A stretch of 6,011 bases of DNA from an uncultured Aliterella sp. (GTDB taxonomy: Bacteria; Cyanobacteriota; Cyanobacteriia; Cyanobacteriales; Chroococcidiopsidaceae), in NCBI GenBank assembly GCA_905479905.1, contig CAJQOK010000495.1, positions 1 through 6,011 on the forward strand. Direction: 5' to 3'. Made by a program: the position numbers and the translations under genes. Below, in pieces: positions 1 to 5,416 of the stretch; within the stretch, counting starts at the first letter, position 1, and every line of letters starts with the position of its first letter. The notes beneath the pieces were generated by a model. It saw only the letters and a program-made list of their open reading frames with translations. It was not told the origin of the DNA and did no database searches.

Positions 1-2098
1 CCTCGCCCGGACTGTCTACTGCGACCATTCCGCCATAAAGCTCCACAATTTGGCGGACAATCGCAAGTCCCAGCCCTAACCCGCCAAACTGACGGGTGGT
101 GGAGCCATCCTCTTGACGAAAGTAGTCAAACACATGGGGCAAAAAATTGGGGTGAATGCCTTTGCCGCTATCTCTGACTTGAAGTTGAACATCATTCTCA
201 ACTTGCGTGACCTGAATTTCAATCTTTCCGCCATTGGGTGTAAATTTGACTGCGTTAGAGACTAAATTCCAGACAACTTGTTGTAAGCGTATGACATCGC
301 CCAAGATGAAATAGCGCTCCGGTGCCACATCAATATGCAAATTCAGTGCTTTTGCATCGGCAGCTAATCGAATCGTTTCTAGCGCGGCTGATATAACTCG
401 ACTCAGATCAATTAATGAGGATTGCAAGCTGAGTTTGCCTTGTAAAATGCGTGAAACGTCAAGCAAATCATCGATTAGTTGTACTTGTAACTGGGCATTG
501 CGCTCGATCGTTGCCAAAGCTATTGTCGCTTTCTCTGGACTAAGGTTGCCCTTTTGTAGGATTTTTGACCATCCTAAGATCGGGTTAAGGGGCGTTCTGA
601 TTTCATGAGATAACACCGCGAGAAATTCGTCTTTAATGCGATTGGCTCGTTCTGCCTCTGCCCGTGCTGCTTGCTCATAATCAAGCATTCGCTCTCGCTC
701 TGCTTTTAAAGTAACTTGCTCTGTAATGTCCTCCGCGACTCCTGCCAATTGATAAGGCTGTCCCGATACGTTACGTATCACAAAACCGCGATCGCGCACC
801 CACCGAGTTGATCCATCAGGGCGTACAATCCGATATTCTTCTTCAACATTGCCATACTCAAGACAACGGGCTGTCGCCGACTTCATCAGGGCGCGATCAT
901 CAGGGTGAATCGAGTCAATCCAGGTGCTAAAGTTAGTATAAAGGTCTTGGCAGGAACGTCCCCAAATTTGCTCGTAAGCAGGACTGACGTAGAGAAGTTG
1001 ATGGTTGTACGAGTCAAACAGCCAGAAGACGCTGGAAATATTTTCTGCCAGTTGGTGCAATCGGACTTCACTTTCACGTAAGGCAACCTGGTTTTGCTGT
1101 CGCTCTGCTTCTAGTGCCTGAGCCGTCGTTAATACAGTGGCAATCTGTTCAGCTACCGATGTTAGAAATTCTCGATAAGGGTTATCCAGTTCTTTTTGAG
1201 CGTTGATACCCACCACGATCGCGCCCAGTAACTTATTTTGCCCTGCCTCCCGCATGGGAAGCACGAAAGCCGAGCGAGGCGATGCTGACTTAATATCGCC
1301 AAAAAGTAAACCAAACTGAGACTCCAAGTCCACGACTTGCGCTGATTCCGTCTGGATTACGGTTGCAAGCGACCAGGGAACAAAACTTTGATCTAAAAGA
1401 ATCACTTGAGGACTAGCGATCGTGCCAGGTTCAATGCCAACAGTTCCAACAAGATCGGCACTCAGGCGATCGGGGTTCAGCAAGTAGAGCAAAACAAAAG
1501 GCAAATCGGCTGTGTTGTTTGCCAGCGCTTGAGATGCTGCCTTGCAGACAGTCTGAACCGTTTGAAACTGGGTAGTTTTGGCACTCAATTCCTGTAGCGT
1601 CTGGAGTCTGCGTTGATTAATCACTTGCTCAGTGGTTTCCAAAACTGTGACTAAAACGCCGCTCACAGCGACTTCGCAGTAGATGGGGCTATAGCACAGC
1701 GTGAAATAACTCTCTTCTAAATAGCCATTGCGTCTAATCGGATAAAGTTGATTTTCCAAATAAGTAACGTGTCCTCGCTCGAAGACCGCTCGAATGATTG
1801 GCTCGTTGATGTGCCAAACTTCAGACCAACATTTTTGGGTGGACTGTCCCATCGATTGAGGATGCTTTGTGCCTAATATCTGCCGATATCCATCGTTATA
1901 AATCTGAGTCAACTGGGTTCCCCATAAGATGACCATAGGAAAGCGAGAAGTGAGGCATAACATCGCCGCAGTCCATAAACTTTGCGACCAGGTTTCAACC
2001 GAGCCGAGAGCCGTTGTAGACCAGTCAAAGGAGCGCAGCAGTGTTCCGACTTCTCCCGCACTAGCTAAAATATTTTCAGGAATCGTAGACTTTTCCAC
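1..2098 (-). CDS. PAS-GAF-PAS sensor histidine kinase, 3' end outside window
   Basis: An uninterrupted frame of 699 codons, read by hand from a GTG at 2098 to the left edge, encodes a sensor histidine kinase of a two-component or phosphorelay system. Domains in order: an N-terminal PAS-like sensor (about residues 1-155; SRFPMVILWG near 50, RRNGYLEESYFTLCYSPI near 122-139); a GAF domain (about 165-335); a PAS/PAC module (about 345-462; RPDGSTRWVRDRG then QLAGVAEDIT); a HisKA dimerisation domain whose phospho-acceptor is His498 in LSHEIRTPLNPILG; and a HATPase_c domain with N box (WNLVSNAVKF, Asn611 and Asn615), G1 box (DSGKG, 643-647) and G2 box (FGGLGLGLAI, 671-680). No membrane segment is visible, so it is probably cytoplasmic. 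GTG is the only workable start: a TGA codon lies directly before it in frame, and AAAGG lies 7 nt upstream. Related cyanobacterial kinases often continue into a receiver domain, but that end is not visible. The ligand cannot be told from sequence. Confidence 0.96.
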   Translation of the reverse strand, partial: MEKSTIPENILASAGEVGTLLRSFDWSTTALGSVETWSQSLWTAAMLCLTSRFPMVILWGTQLTQIYNDGYRQILGTKHPQSMGQSTQKCWSEVWHINEPIIRAVFERGHVTYLENQLYPIRRNGYLEESYFTLCYSPIYCEVAVSGVLVTVLETTEQVINQRRLQTLQELSAKTTQFQTVQTVCKAASQALANNTADLPFVLLYLLNPDRLSADLVGTVGIEPGTIASPQVILLDQSFVPWSLATVIQTESAQVVDLESQFGLLFGDIKSASPRSAFVLPMREAGQNKLLGAIVVGINAQKELDNPYREFLTSVAEQIATVLTTAQALEAERQQNQVALRESEVRLHQLAENISSVFWLFDSYNHQLLYVSPAYEQIWGRSCQDLYTNFSTWIDSIHPDDRALMKSATARCLEYGNVEEEYRIVRPDGSTRWVRDRGFVIRNVSGQPYQLAGVAEDITEQVTLKAERERMLDYEQAARAEAERANRIKDEFLAVLSHEIRTPLNPILGWSKILQKGNLSPEKATIALATIERNAQLQVQLIDDLLDVSRILQGKLSLQSSLIDLSRVISAALETIRLAADAKALNLHIDVAPERYFILGDVIRLQQVVWNLVSNAVKFTPNGGKIEIQVTQVENDVQLQVRDSGKGIHPNFLPHVFDYFRQEDGSTTRQFGGLGLGLAIVRQIVELYGGMVAVDSPGE
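788..795. repeat. HIP1 octamer GCGATCGC
   Basis: This palindrome is highly over-represented in many cyanobacterial genomes. It lies inside the kinase gene, in the PAS/PAC module. Near matches (such as GCGATCG or CGATCGC) occur at several other places, mostly in the kinase and VKOR-like genes. The sequence is used here only as a pointer to the host group. Confidence 0.8.
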
Positions 2099-2105
2099 TC
2101 AACTA

Positions 2106-2110
2106 CCTTT
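2106..2110 (-). promoter_or_regulatory. Ribosome-binding site of the kinase gene, overlapping the regulator's stop codon
   Basis: On the minus strand AAAGG sits 7 nt before the GTG at 2098 and overlaps the last bases of the TAA that ends the helix-turn-helix gene. The arrangement settles the GTG start and suggests translational coupling of the two genes. Confidence 0.7.
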
Positions 2111-2348
2111 ATTTATGCCGATTGGGAAAGTACCGCTCTAGTAAATCCCTACTGTCTTCCATTTCGTCCAACAATGTTTTAATCTGCCTCAGTGCCAAAG
2201 GTATCGGTTTTGTTCGTCCATTTTCCCAGCGATTAACGCTTTGAAAAGAAACCCCAAGTTTACTGGCAAACTTTTCTTGTGAAAGTCCGAGGCGTTGTCG
2301 GGTTTCACGAATTAATTTGGCAATTTCTCTCGGTTGAGTTTCAGGCAT
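2109..2348 (-). CDS. XRE/Cro-type helix-turn-helix transcriptional regulator
   Basis: A 79-residue protein that is almost entirely one HTH_3 (XRE/Cro/CI) DNA-binding domain. Residues 9-60 hold the fold: a first helix with IRETRQRLGLSQ, the turn EKFASKLGVS, and a recognition helix around residues 34-43 (FQSVNRWENG). WENGRTKP is the typical end of helix 3 and the following loop. The start is taken as the ATG at 2348 (MPETQPREIAKL) because the domain begins right after it and an AGG lies upstream at a plausible distance. An in-frame start at 2417 exists, but the extra 23 residues look non-coding. It has no ligand or protease domain, so it may act as a simple DNA-binding switch, perhaps on its own operon. 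It ends 10 nt before the kinase start, so the two genes almost certainly share a transcript. Confidence 0.92.
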   Translation of the reverse strand: MPETQPREIAKLIRETRQRLGLSQEKFASKLGVSFQSVNRWENGRTKPIPLALRQIKTLLDEMEDSRDLLERYFPNRHK

Positions 2349-2355
2349 AAAGAAC

Positions 2356-2378
2356 CTAGAACACTGATTGAATTCTAG
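2356..2378. promoter_or_regulatory. Possible operator dyad before the HTH gene
   Basis: CTAGAA at 2356-2361 and TTCTAG at 2373-2378 form a 6-bp inverted repeat with an 11-nt spacer, ending 8 bp before the regulator's ATG. XRE proteins usually bind dyads and often regulate themselves, so this is a candidate autoregulatory site. The arms are short and chance occurrence is possible. Confidence 0.3.
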
Positions 2379-2740
2379 AGAATGTAGCACATGGTATAAA
2401 GCGGAGGCAGACACCAAAAGTTAGAGATATTTGAAAAGTTGTATCTACGTTTACCAACCTGCTTAAAGTTATCAAGCTACATTTTCTAAGGCTAGTCGGT
2501 TATGCCTCAAAAAATGTGGGATTGGTGAAGTAGAACTAACCCTGACGCTATCAACAAATTAGGGAATGTTAGTGCATTCATCCTAAAGCTCATAAACATG
2601 GCTTGATGCAAAAGCGGATATTAACGCTACTTTTGCCAATAGTAAAGTGCGAAACTTTCGCAAAAGGTTTGAACTTTACTACTGAGGACGAGTGAAACTC
2701 GAACAAGTTTAACAACCGAAGACAAGCAGAGCGTCACTAG
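2379..2740. other. Intergenic stretch with clustered hairpins, no gene seen
   Basis: No convincing reading frame was found on either strand. Four dyads occur between 2559 and 2701. The first is TTAGG/CCTAA plus AATG/CATT (2559-2586). The second is AGCG/CGCT (2613-2628). The third is an outer stem CAATAGTAAAGT (2637-2648) against ACTTTACTACTG (2673-2684) with one mismatch, enclosing GCGAAA-C-TTTCGC (2649-2661). The fourth is CGAGT-GAA-ACTCG (2689-2701). No stem is followed by a T run on either strand, so none is a standard intrinsic terminator. The cluster could be the 3' untranslated region of the minus-strand gene, a structured RNA, or the debris of an old mobile element. Confidence 0.4.
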
Positions 2741-2869
2741 CTAATCTTTAGCCACCGCTTGTTTAAGCGCTCCTTGGGTATAACGTCCGTAGATTTTATC
2801 ACTCTCAATACCTGCTAATGTTGCGCCATTGTCTAAGCGCTGTTCGCACTGGCTGGGCAGCAGTATGAT
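2741..2869 (-). pseudogene. Protein-like out-of-frame tail, possible gene remnant
   Basis: On the minus strand a 42-codon open stretch between a TGA (2870-2872) and a TAG (2741-2743) reads as ordinary protein, in part LDNGATLAGIESDKIYGRY followed by TQGALKQAVAKD and the stop. It has no ATG and lies in a different frame from the 281-residue gene whose last 65 bp it overlaps. It may be the original C-terminus of that gene cut off by a frameshift, or the end of another gene fused by deletion. I do not recognise the sequence. The call rests only on its protein-like composition. Confidence 0.3.
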
Positions 2870-3650
2870 TCACAATATCTGTCATAGTTTGAAACATTTG
2901 CAGTCGGTGTTTACTACATTCAGTTTCTACCTCGGCGCTAGTTGCTCGAAACAAATGAATGTCTTTGCCGTCACAATAACGGCATTCATATTGTGTTGTG
3001 CTTACTATGTCTTCAGGCTGAGGTTTCCACTTAATGCACTGACATGATTTATCAATCCGACCCACAGTCAGGCTAAATAGTTGAGGAGTTACACTTTCAG
3101 CATATTGACTATACTCAATTACCTGCTTTTTGACGTTACTCCACTCTATTGTTCCAGATGCTGCCTGTTCTTGCAGTAGTGCTAAGTGTAAACCCGAAGC
3201 CAGCATAAAAGCTCCTACTCCAACAACTTCTAAACTCTTAAGCTGGAGGATAATTAAACTACACTTATCAATGATGTCATTAAGCCTCGGTTGGTTAAGA
3301 AGGGGACGAGCTAAATATTCCTTAGCCAACTCCTTGAGTGAATGAATATGAATTTGTGTTGTCTTAAGCGTATTTTCATCAACTGATTGCCTAACTAAAC
3401 TACGCACATCTTCTACAGCATTGTGATTGAGTTGTACATAATCTAGGTCAAAAAATAATAACTTAAGTACTCCTTTGCTGTCCTTCTCTACCAAGGCTTC
3501 AGTGATTTTTGCTAAAACCCATTGCCAATTTATTGTTAAAGCTAGGGGCAAGCTTTCATCAGAGCTAAAAGCTAACGGCGAATTAGATGATACTTCAATA
3601 ATTTCTGATTGGGGCATTTTGGCAACTTTTTCGTCCAGATGCTCTAACAT
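2805..3650 (-). CDS. Unrecognised 281-residue protein, remotely like a delta-endotoxin helical domain
   Basis: The start is taken as the ATG at 3650 (MLEHLDEKVAKM), which has AGGAAG 7 nt upstream. A GTG 12 codons earlier has no ribosome-binding site. The protein is mostly alpha-helical with no signal peptide. Residues about 140-159 form one strongly hydrophobic helix (VVGVGAFMLASGLHLALL), followed by a polar helix with VIEYSQYAES. This pairing resembles helices 5 and 6 of Cry delta-endotoxin domain I, where an AANLHL-type motif is followed by a Y-T-D-type helix; that link is an inference from memory. The C-terminal part has C203-x-C205, C223-x-x-C226 and C245, which could bind a metal or form disulfides, and a YCDGKDI segment. 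It stands alone, 457 bp from the regulator operon. It could be a pore-forming toxin-like protein or an unrelated helical protein. Its present end (RNISRY) may be the result of a frameshift. Confidence 0.8.
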   Translation of the reverse strand: MLEHLDEKVAKMPQSEIIEVSSNSPLAFSSDESLPLALTINWQWVLAKITEALVEKDSKGVLKLLFFDLDYVQLNHNAVEDVRSLVRQSVDENTLKTTQIHIHSLKELAKEYLARPLLNQPRLNDIIDKCSLIILQLKSLEVVGVGAFMLASGLHLALLQEQAASGTIEWSNVKKQVIEYSQYAESVTPQLFSLTVGRIDKSCQCIKWKPQPEDIVSTTQYECRYCDGKDIHLFRATSAEVETECSKHRLQMFQTMTDIVNHTAAQPVRTALRQWRNISRY

Positions 3651-3723
3651 AATGCTTCTTCCTAATAATAAAGTTTTCTTAATCACAACAAAGCGAATTT
3701 TTAGTAATCAAACTTGCGTTATT

Positions 3724-3785
3724 TATTTTCAACTGTTCTGCTGCAACCGAAAAATTATTAATAGAGCAGGTCATAGTTGAAAATA
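3724..3785. repeat. Long imperfect inverted repeat upstream of the 281-residue gene
   Basis: TATTTTCAACT (3724-3734) pairs perfectly with AGTTGAAAATA (3775-3785). Inside these, CTGCT pairs with AGCAG, giving 11 + 5 bp of stem with small internal loops and an AT-rich terminal loop. It lies 74-135 bp before the start of the minus-strand gene, in its probable promoter or 5' leader. It could be a regulatory hairpin or a binding site. No T run follows on either strand, so it is not a clear terminator. Confidence 0.5.
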
Positions 3786-3860
3786 GACAATTTTCTGAGC
3801 AGCTTCTGAAAACTAATTACGTAACAGTAGCATATTACAAAAAGTGTGAAGCCCAAAACG

Positions 3861-3973
3861 CTTTTATTAATGGCACTTGTATCCAAGTTATCAGTTTAAA
3901 TTAATATTTAACCCCTCGTTTAGCAAAAGGTAATGAAAATTATTGCCGTTAATTTTAAGATTTTGCAAGACAA
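3861..3973 (+). promoter_or_regulatory. Regulatory repeat, copy A: imperfect palindrome over a promoter
   Basis: This segment matches 4489-4598 nearly colinearly (one or two 1-nt indels over the well-matched part). Shared blocks are CTTTT, CACTTGTAT-CAAGTTA, CAGTTT, an ATATT stretch, TTTAG-A-AAGGTA and GTTA-TTTTAAG. The palindrome ACTTGTATCCAAGT (3875-3888) has one mismatch. TTGTAT (3878-3883) and TAATAT (3902-3907), 18 bp apart, fit -35 and -10 boxes, so the palindrome would block the promoter if bound. Downstream is only a 17-codon frame (3933-3986), whose ATG lies 2 nt after AAAAGG, too close for a normal ribosome-binding site, and then no intact gene. This suggests the gene once served has decayed. 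Confidence 0.5.
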
Positions 3974-3998
3974 CTGTATATGTTGAGCTATACAGTTG
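3971..3998. repeat. 10-bp perfect dyad just after promoter copy A
   Basis: CAACTGTATA (3971-3980) and TATACAGTTG (3989-3998) are perfect inverted repeats around an 8-nt centre. As RNA it would form a 10-bp hairpin about 60 nt downstream of the proposed transcription start of copy A. No T run follows. It may be an operator, a leader hairpin or a remnant of a terminator. The CTG...CAG halves recall LexA boxes of Enterobacteria, but the spacing is wrong for that. Confidence 0.45.
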
Positions 3999-4488
3999 CA
4001 AATTTATACTTCTTCCATAATAATGCTTTTACACTGTTGCAGACTTGCCCGAATCTCTACTCTTGTCAGGTCATGGTCTTCAATTTATTACAACGCTAAT
4101 TGTACTCATCTAGCAGCTTTCGTACTTTATTACAATCTTCCCAACCTCTGCCAGAGAATGCAAGACCTAACGGAACGTTCATTGATGATTTTGCCAGAAA
4201 TCTAACTATATTTAGGCATTGGGACAGAAAACTCCGGCAATAAGCTAGTAAATACTTTGATTTTTCTGAGGAGTATGCTCAAAAGAATTAGGTGATTCTA
4301 TACTGTCTGCAAGGACGACCTACTCTAAGTGCAGCAACGCCATTTAGCTAATTAATTGGGATGCTTAGGGGAATAGTTGAGGAACAATCAGTTCATTTAG
4401 CAGCAAGTCAGCAGGAACGAAATGACCTACCTAAAATTAGCTAATTTAAACTCTAGACTTAACAATATTGCTACTAGCAACAATGTTT
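3999..4488 (+). other. Gene-free AT-rich stretch with possible decayed coding sequence
   Basis: No intact gene is supported on either strand. Protein-like scraps with in-frame stops occur on the plus strand. One runs about 4206-4289 (GIGTENSGNKLVN, then LIFLRSMLKRIR and a stop). In another frame, a stretch from the GTG at about 4291 reads VILYCLQGRPTLSAATPFS, a TAA, then from 4361 to the TAA at 4442-4444 LRGIVEEQSVHLAASQQER and a short tail. The pattern fits an old gene broken by stops and frameshifts. The family is not recognisable and chance cannot be excluded. Confidence 0.25.
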
Positions 4489-4598
4489 CTTTTGAACTAA
4501 CACTTGTATACAAGTTACCAGTTTTATTTATATTAGCTCTATCTTTTAGTAGAAGGTAGTATCAACGGTTGTAGTTATTTTAAGGATGCAACAACACA
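4489..4598 (+). promoter_or_regulatory. Regulatory repeat, copy B: perfect 14-bp palindrome over a promoter
   Basis: This is the second copy of the segment at 3861-3973. Here ACTTGTATACAAGT (4502-4515) is a perfect palindrome. TTGTAT (4505-4510) and TATATT (4529-4534) at 18-bp spacing make a good sigma70-type promoter with the palindrome over its -35 box, the usual layout for repression. TTGTATACAA-type dyads are known as operators of GntR/FadR-family regulators, but no such regulator is encoded here. The next gene downstream is the small protein at 4681, leaving a leader of about 140 nt. Within this leader AAGG abuts an ATG at 4586 that opens a 13-codon frame of doubtful reality. Confidence 0.55.
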
Positions 4599-4680
4599 AT
4601 AATTTGGCTCGTCTTAAATTAGCTTAAACGCTAACTTTTTTTACCAGCCAGATTACTCGTCCAAGTTCTAAATGGGATAA

Positions 4681-5031
4681 ATGCGTAGAGATTCAACATC
4701 TAGGGCGTACAAAGCAAAAGAGCGCGCATTAATGGCAATAAAACGTGGTCAGGCAATAGAGGTATTAGGCAAGAATATTCAAAAGCGCTACCCAATCATG
4801 GCAGATTATGGTCATGAAATTGAAGAATACGGGCTGCTGGTTCAGTATCATGCAGAAAAGTCGTTAATGTATGCCTTGTTATTACAAAAGCAGAGTTTAT
4901 ATTCCACAGATTTATTTATAGAAGCTTCCCAATCCCGTGTTCAAGCAGTAAAAGCGAGGATACAAGCAATCAAGGTTTACTCACAAGTAATCAAGGTTTA
5001 CGCAAATTGTAGTAATTGTGGTGAATGTTGA
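4681..5031 (+). CDS. Hypothetical 116-residue helical protein ending in CxxCxxC
   Basis: I do not recognise this protein. A TAA directly precedes the ATG in frame, so this is the earliest possible start. The ribosome-binding site is weak (GGGA 3 nt upstream), and an internal ATG at 4732 (MAIKRGQ) is an alternative. The sequence is predicted helical throughout, basic at the N-terminus (RRDSTSRAYKAKERA), with an amphipathic middle (EIEEYGLLVQYHAEKSLMYALLLQKQ). It then has three imperfect seven-residue repeats at 87-107 (VQAVKAR, IQAIKVY, SQVIKVY), suggesting a short coiled coil. It ends ANCSNCGEC, with cysteines 110, 113 and 116; Cys116 is the last residue. Such a tail could bind a metal or form disulfides. 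It lies downstream of promoter copy B and upstream of the VKOR-like gene on the same strand, but 366 bp away. Confidence 0.6.
   Translation: MRRDSTSRAYKAKERALMAIKRGQAIEVLGKNIQKRYPIMADYGHEIEEYGLLVQYHAEKSLMYALLLQKQSLYSTDLFIEASQSRVQAVKARIQAIKVYSQVIKVYANCSNCGEC
4960..5001 (+). repeat. Two tandem 21-bp units inside the small helical gene
   Basis: Codons 94-100 (4960-4980) and 101-107 (4981-5001) share 16 identical bases in a row except for one change (CAAGCAATCAAGGTTTAC against CAAGTAATCAAGGTTTAC). The 21-bp period keeps frame and encodes IQAIKVY and SQVIKVY. A weaker third unit precedes them (VQAVKAR). This looks like recent in-frame duplication lengthening a coiled coil. Confidence 0.6.
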
Positions 5032-5350
5032 AAATTACTCTTGAGCATTCTATATCGTCCAGTTACTACACTCTAACTTGCTATAAATTGCGAACTACAT
5101 CCTTTGCTTTAATGGCAGAAACCGCATTATGGTAATAATGCCACTGATATGTAATATCAAAAAGTCGCTCCTTACAGGTTTTCGCTCATTAACTAATAAA
5201 ATTCTGCAACTGAGAAGTACCTCTAGCGTTAGAGGTACGCATAAAACGGATTTAGTAAAAATGTACCTAGCTAATCAATGCAAAGCGCGATCGTTGTTGA
5301 ATGAGAGGTCTACTGCGTATCCTCTTCATCGTTAACTTAAGGATTCGTGC
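5032..5350. other. Intergenic stretch between the small helical gene and the VKOR-like gene
   Basis: No gene is supported here. A 68-codon plus-strand frame (5129-5335) has an odd composition and contains the hairpin at 5217-5238, so it is probably chance. Promoter boxes cannot be assigned with confidence. The stretch ends in AAGGA (5339-5343), the ribosome-binding site of a short frame that overlaps the VKOR start. Confidence 0.5.
5217..5238. repeat. Perfect 9-bp hairpin with GCGT loop
   Basis: GTACCTCTA (5217-5225) and TAGAGGTAC (5230-5238) are perfect complements around the tetranucleotide GCGT. The hairpin lies 186 bp after the 116-residue gene and 160 bp before the VKOR-like gene. It could end transcription of the first or shape the leader of the second. 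It lacks a T run, so it is not a standard intrinsic terminator. Confidence 0.55.
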
Positions 5351-5416
5351 ATGGCTGATATAACCATAATGCCTACGTTACAAAAGGATTGTTTTTTATG
5401 GAACCACAACAACTAA
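5351..5416 (+). CDS. Short upstream reading frame overlapping the VKOR-like start (possible leader peptide)
   Basis: A 21-codon frame starts at ATG 5351, 7 nt after AAGGA (5339-5343), an ideal ribosome-binding site. The frame begins MADITIMPTLQKD and ends at TAA 5414-5416. It overlaps the first 19 nt of the VKOR-like gene in another frame, so ribosomes finishing it would release just downstream of the VKOR ATG. This layout fits translational coupling or a leader peptide. The peptide resembles nothing I know, and it may equally be chance. Confidence 0.35.
   Translation: MADITIMPTLQKDCFLWNHNN

Noticed and set aside
2640..2700. tRNA on the minus strand suggested by GTTCAAACC
   Set aside because: The T-loop-like string has no good T stem, and no acceptor, D or anticodon arms can be folded around it.
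2637..2704. Hammerhead ribozyme: a stem-loop directly followed by CTGAGGA, a second stem-loop and then GAA
   Set aside because: The core partly fits (CUGANGA and GAA), but there is an extra C before stem II or else G12 is missing, A15.1 is C, and no stem III can be drawn that places a U-H cleavage site beside stem I.
3971..3998. LexA-type SOS box
   Set aside because: CTGTATA and TATACAG halves occur, but they are separated by 8 nt, giving CTG-N16-CAG instead of CTG-N10-CAG. Cyanobacterial LexA is also not known to use the enterobacterial box.
3996..4205. 69-codon plus-strand frame as an intact gene
   Set aside because: The composition (many Cys, Leu, Tyr, Ser) is typical of random AT-rich reading. 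It starts inside the dyad and has no ribosome-binding site.
5217..5238. Intrinsic terminator
   Set aside because: The stem is perfect but is followed by GCATAAAACG, with no T run on either strand.
5129..5335. 68-codon plus-strand frame as a gene
   Set aside because: It has no ribosome-binding site and an unnatural residue mix. It spans a perfect hairpin, and its sequence reads like non-coding DNA.
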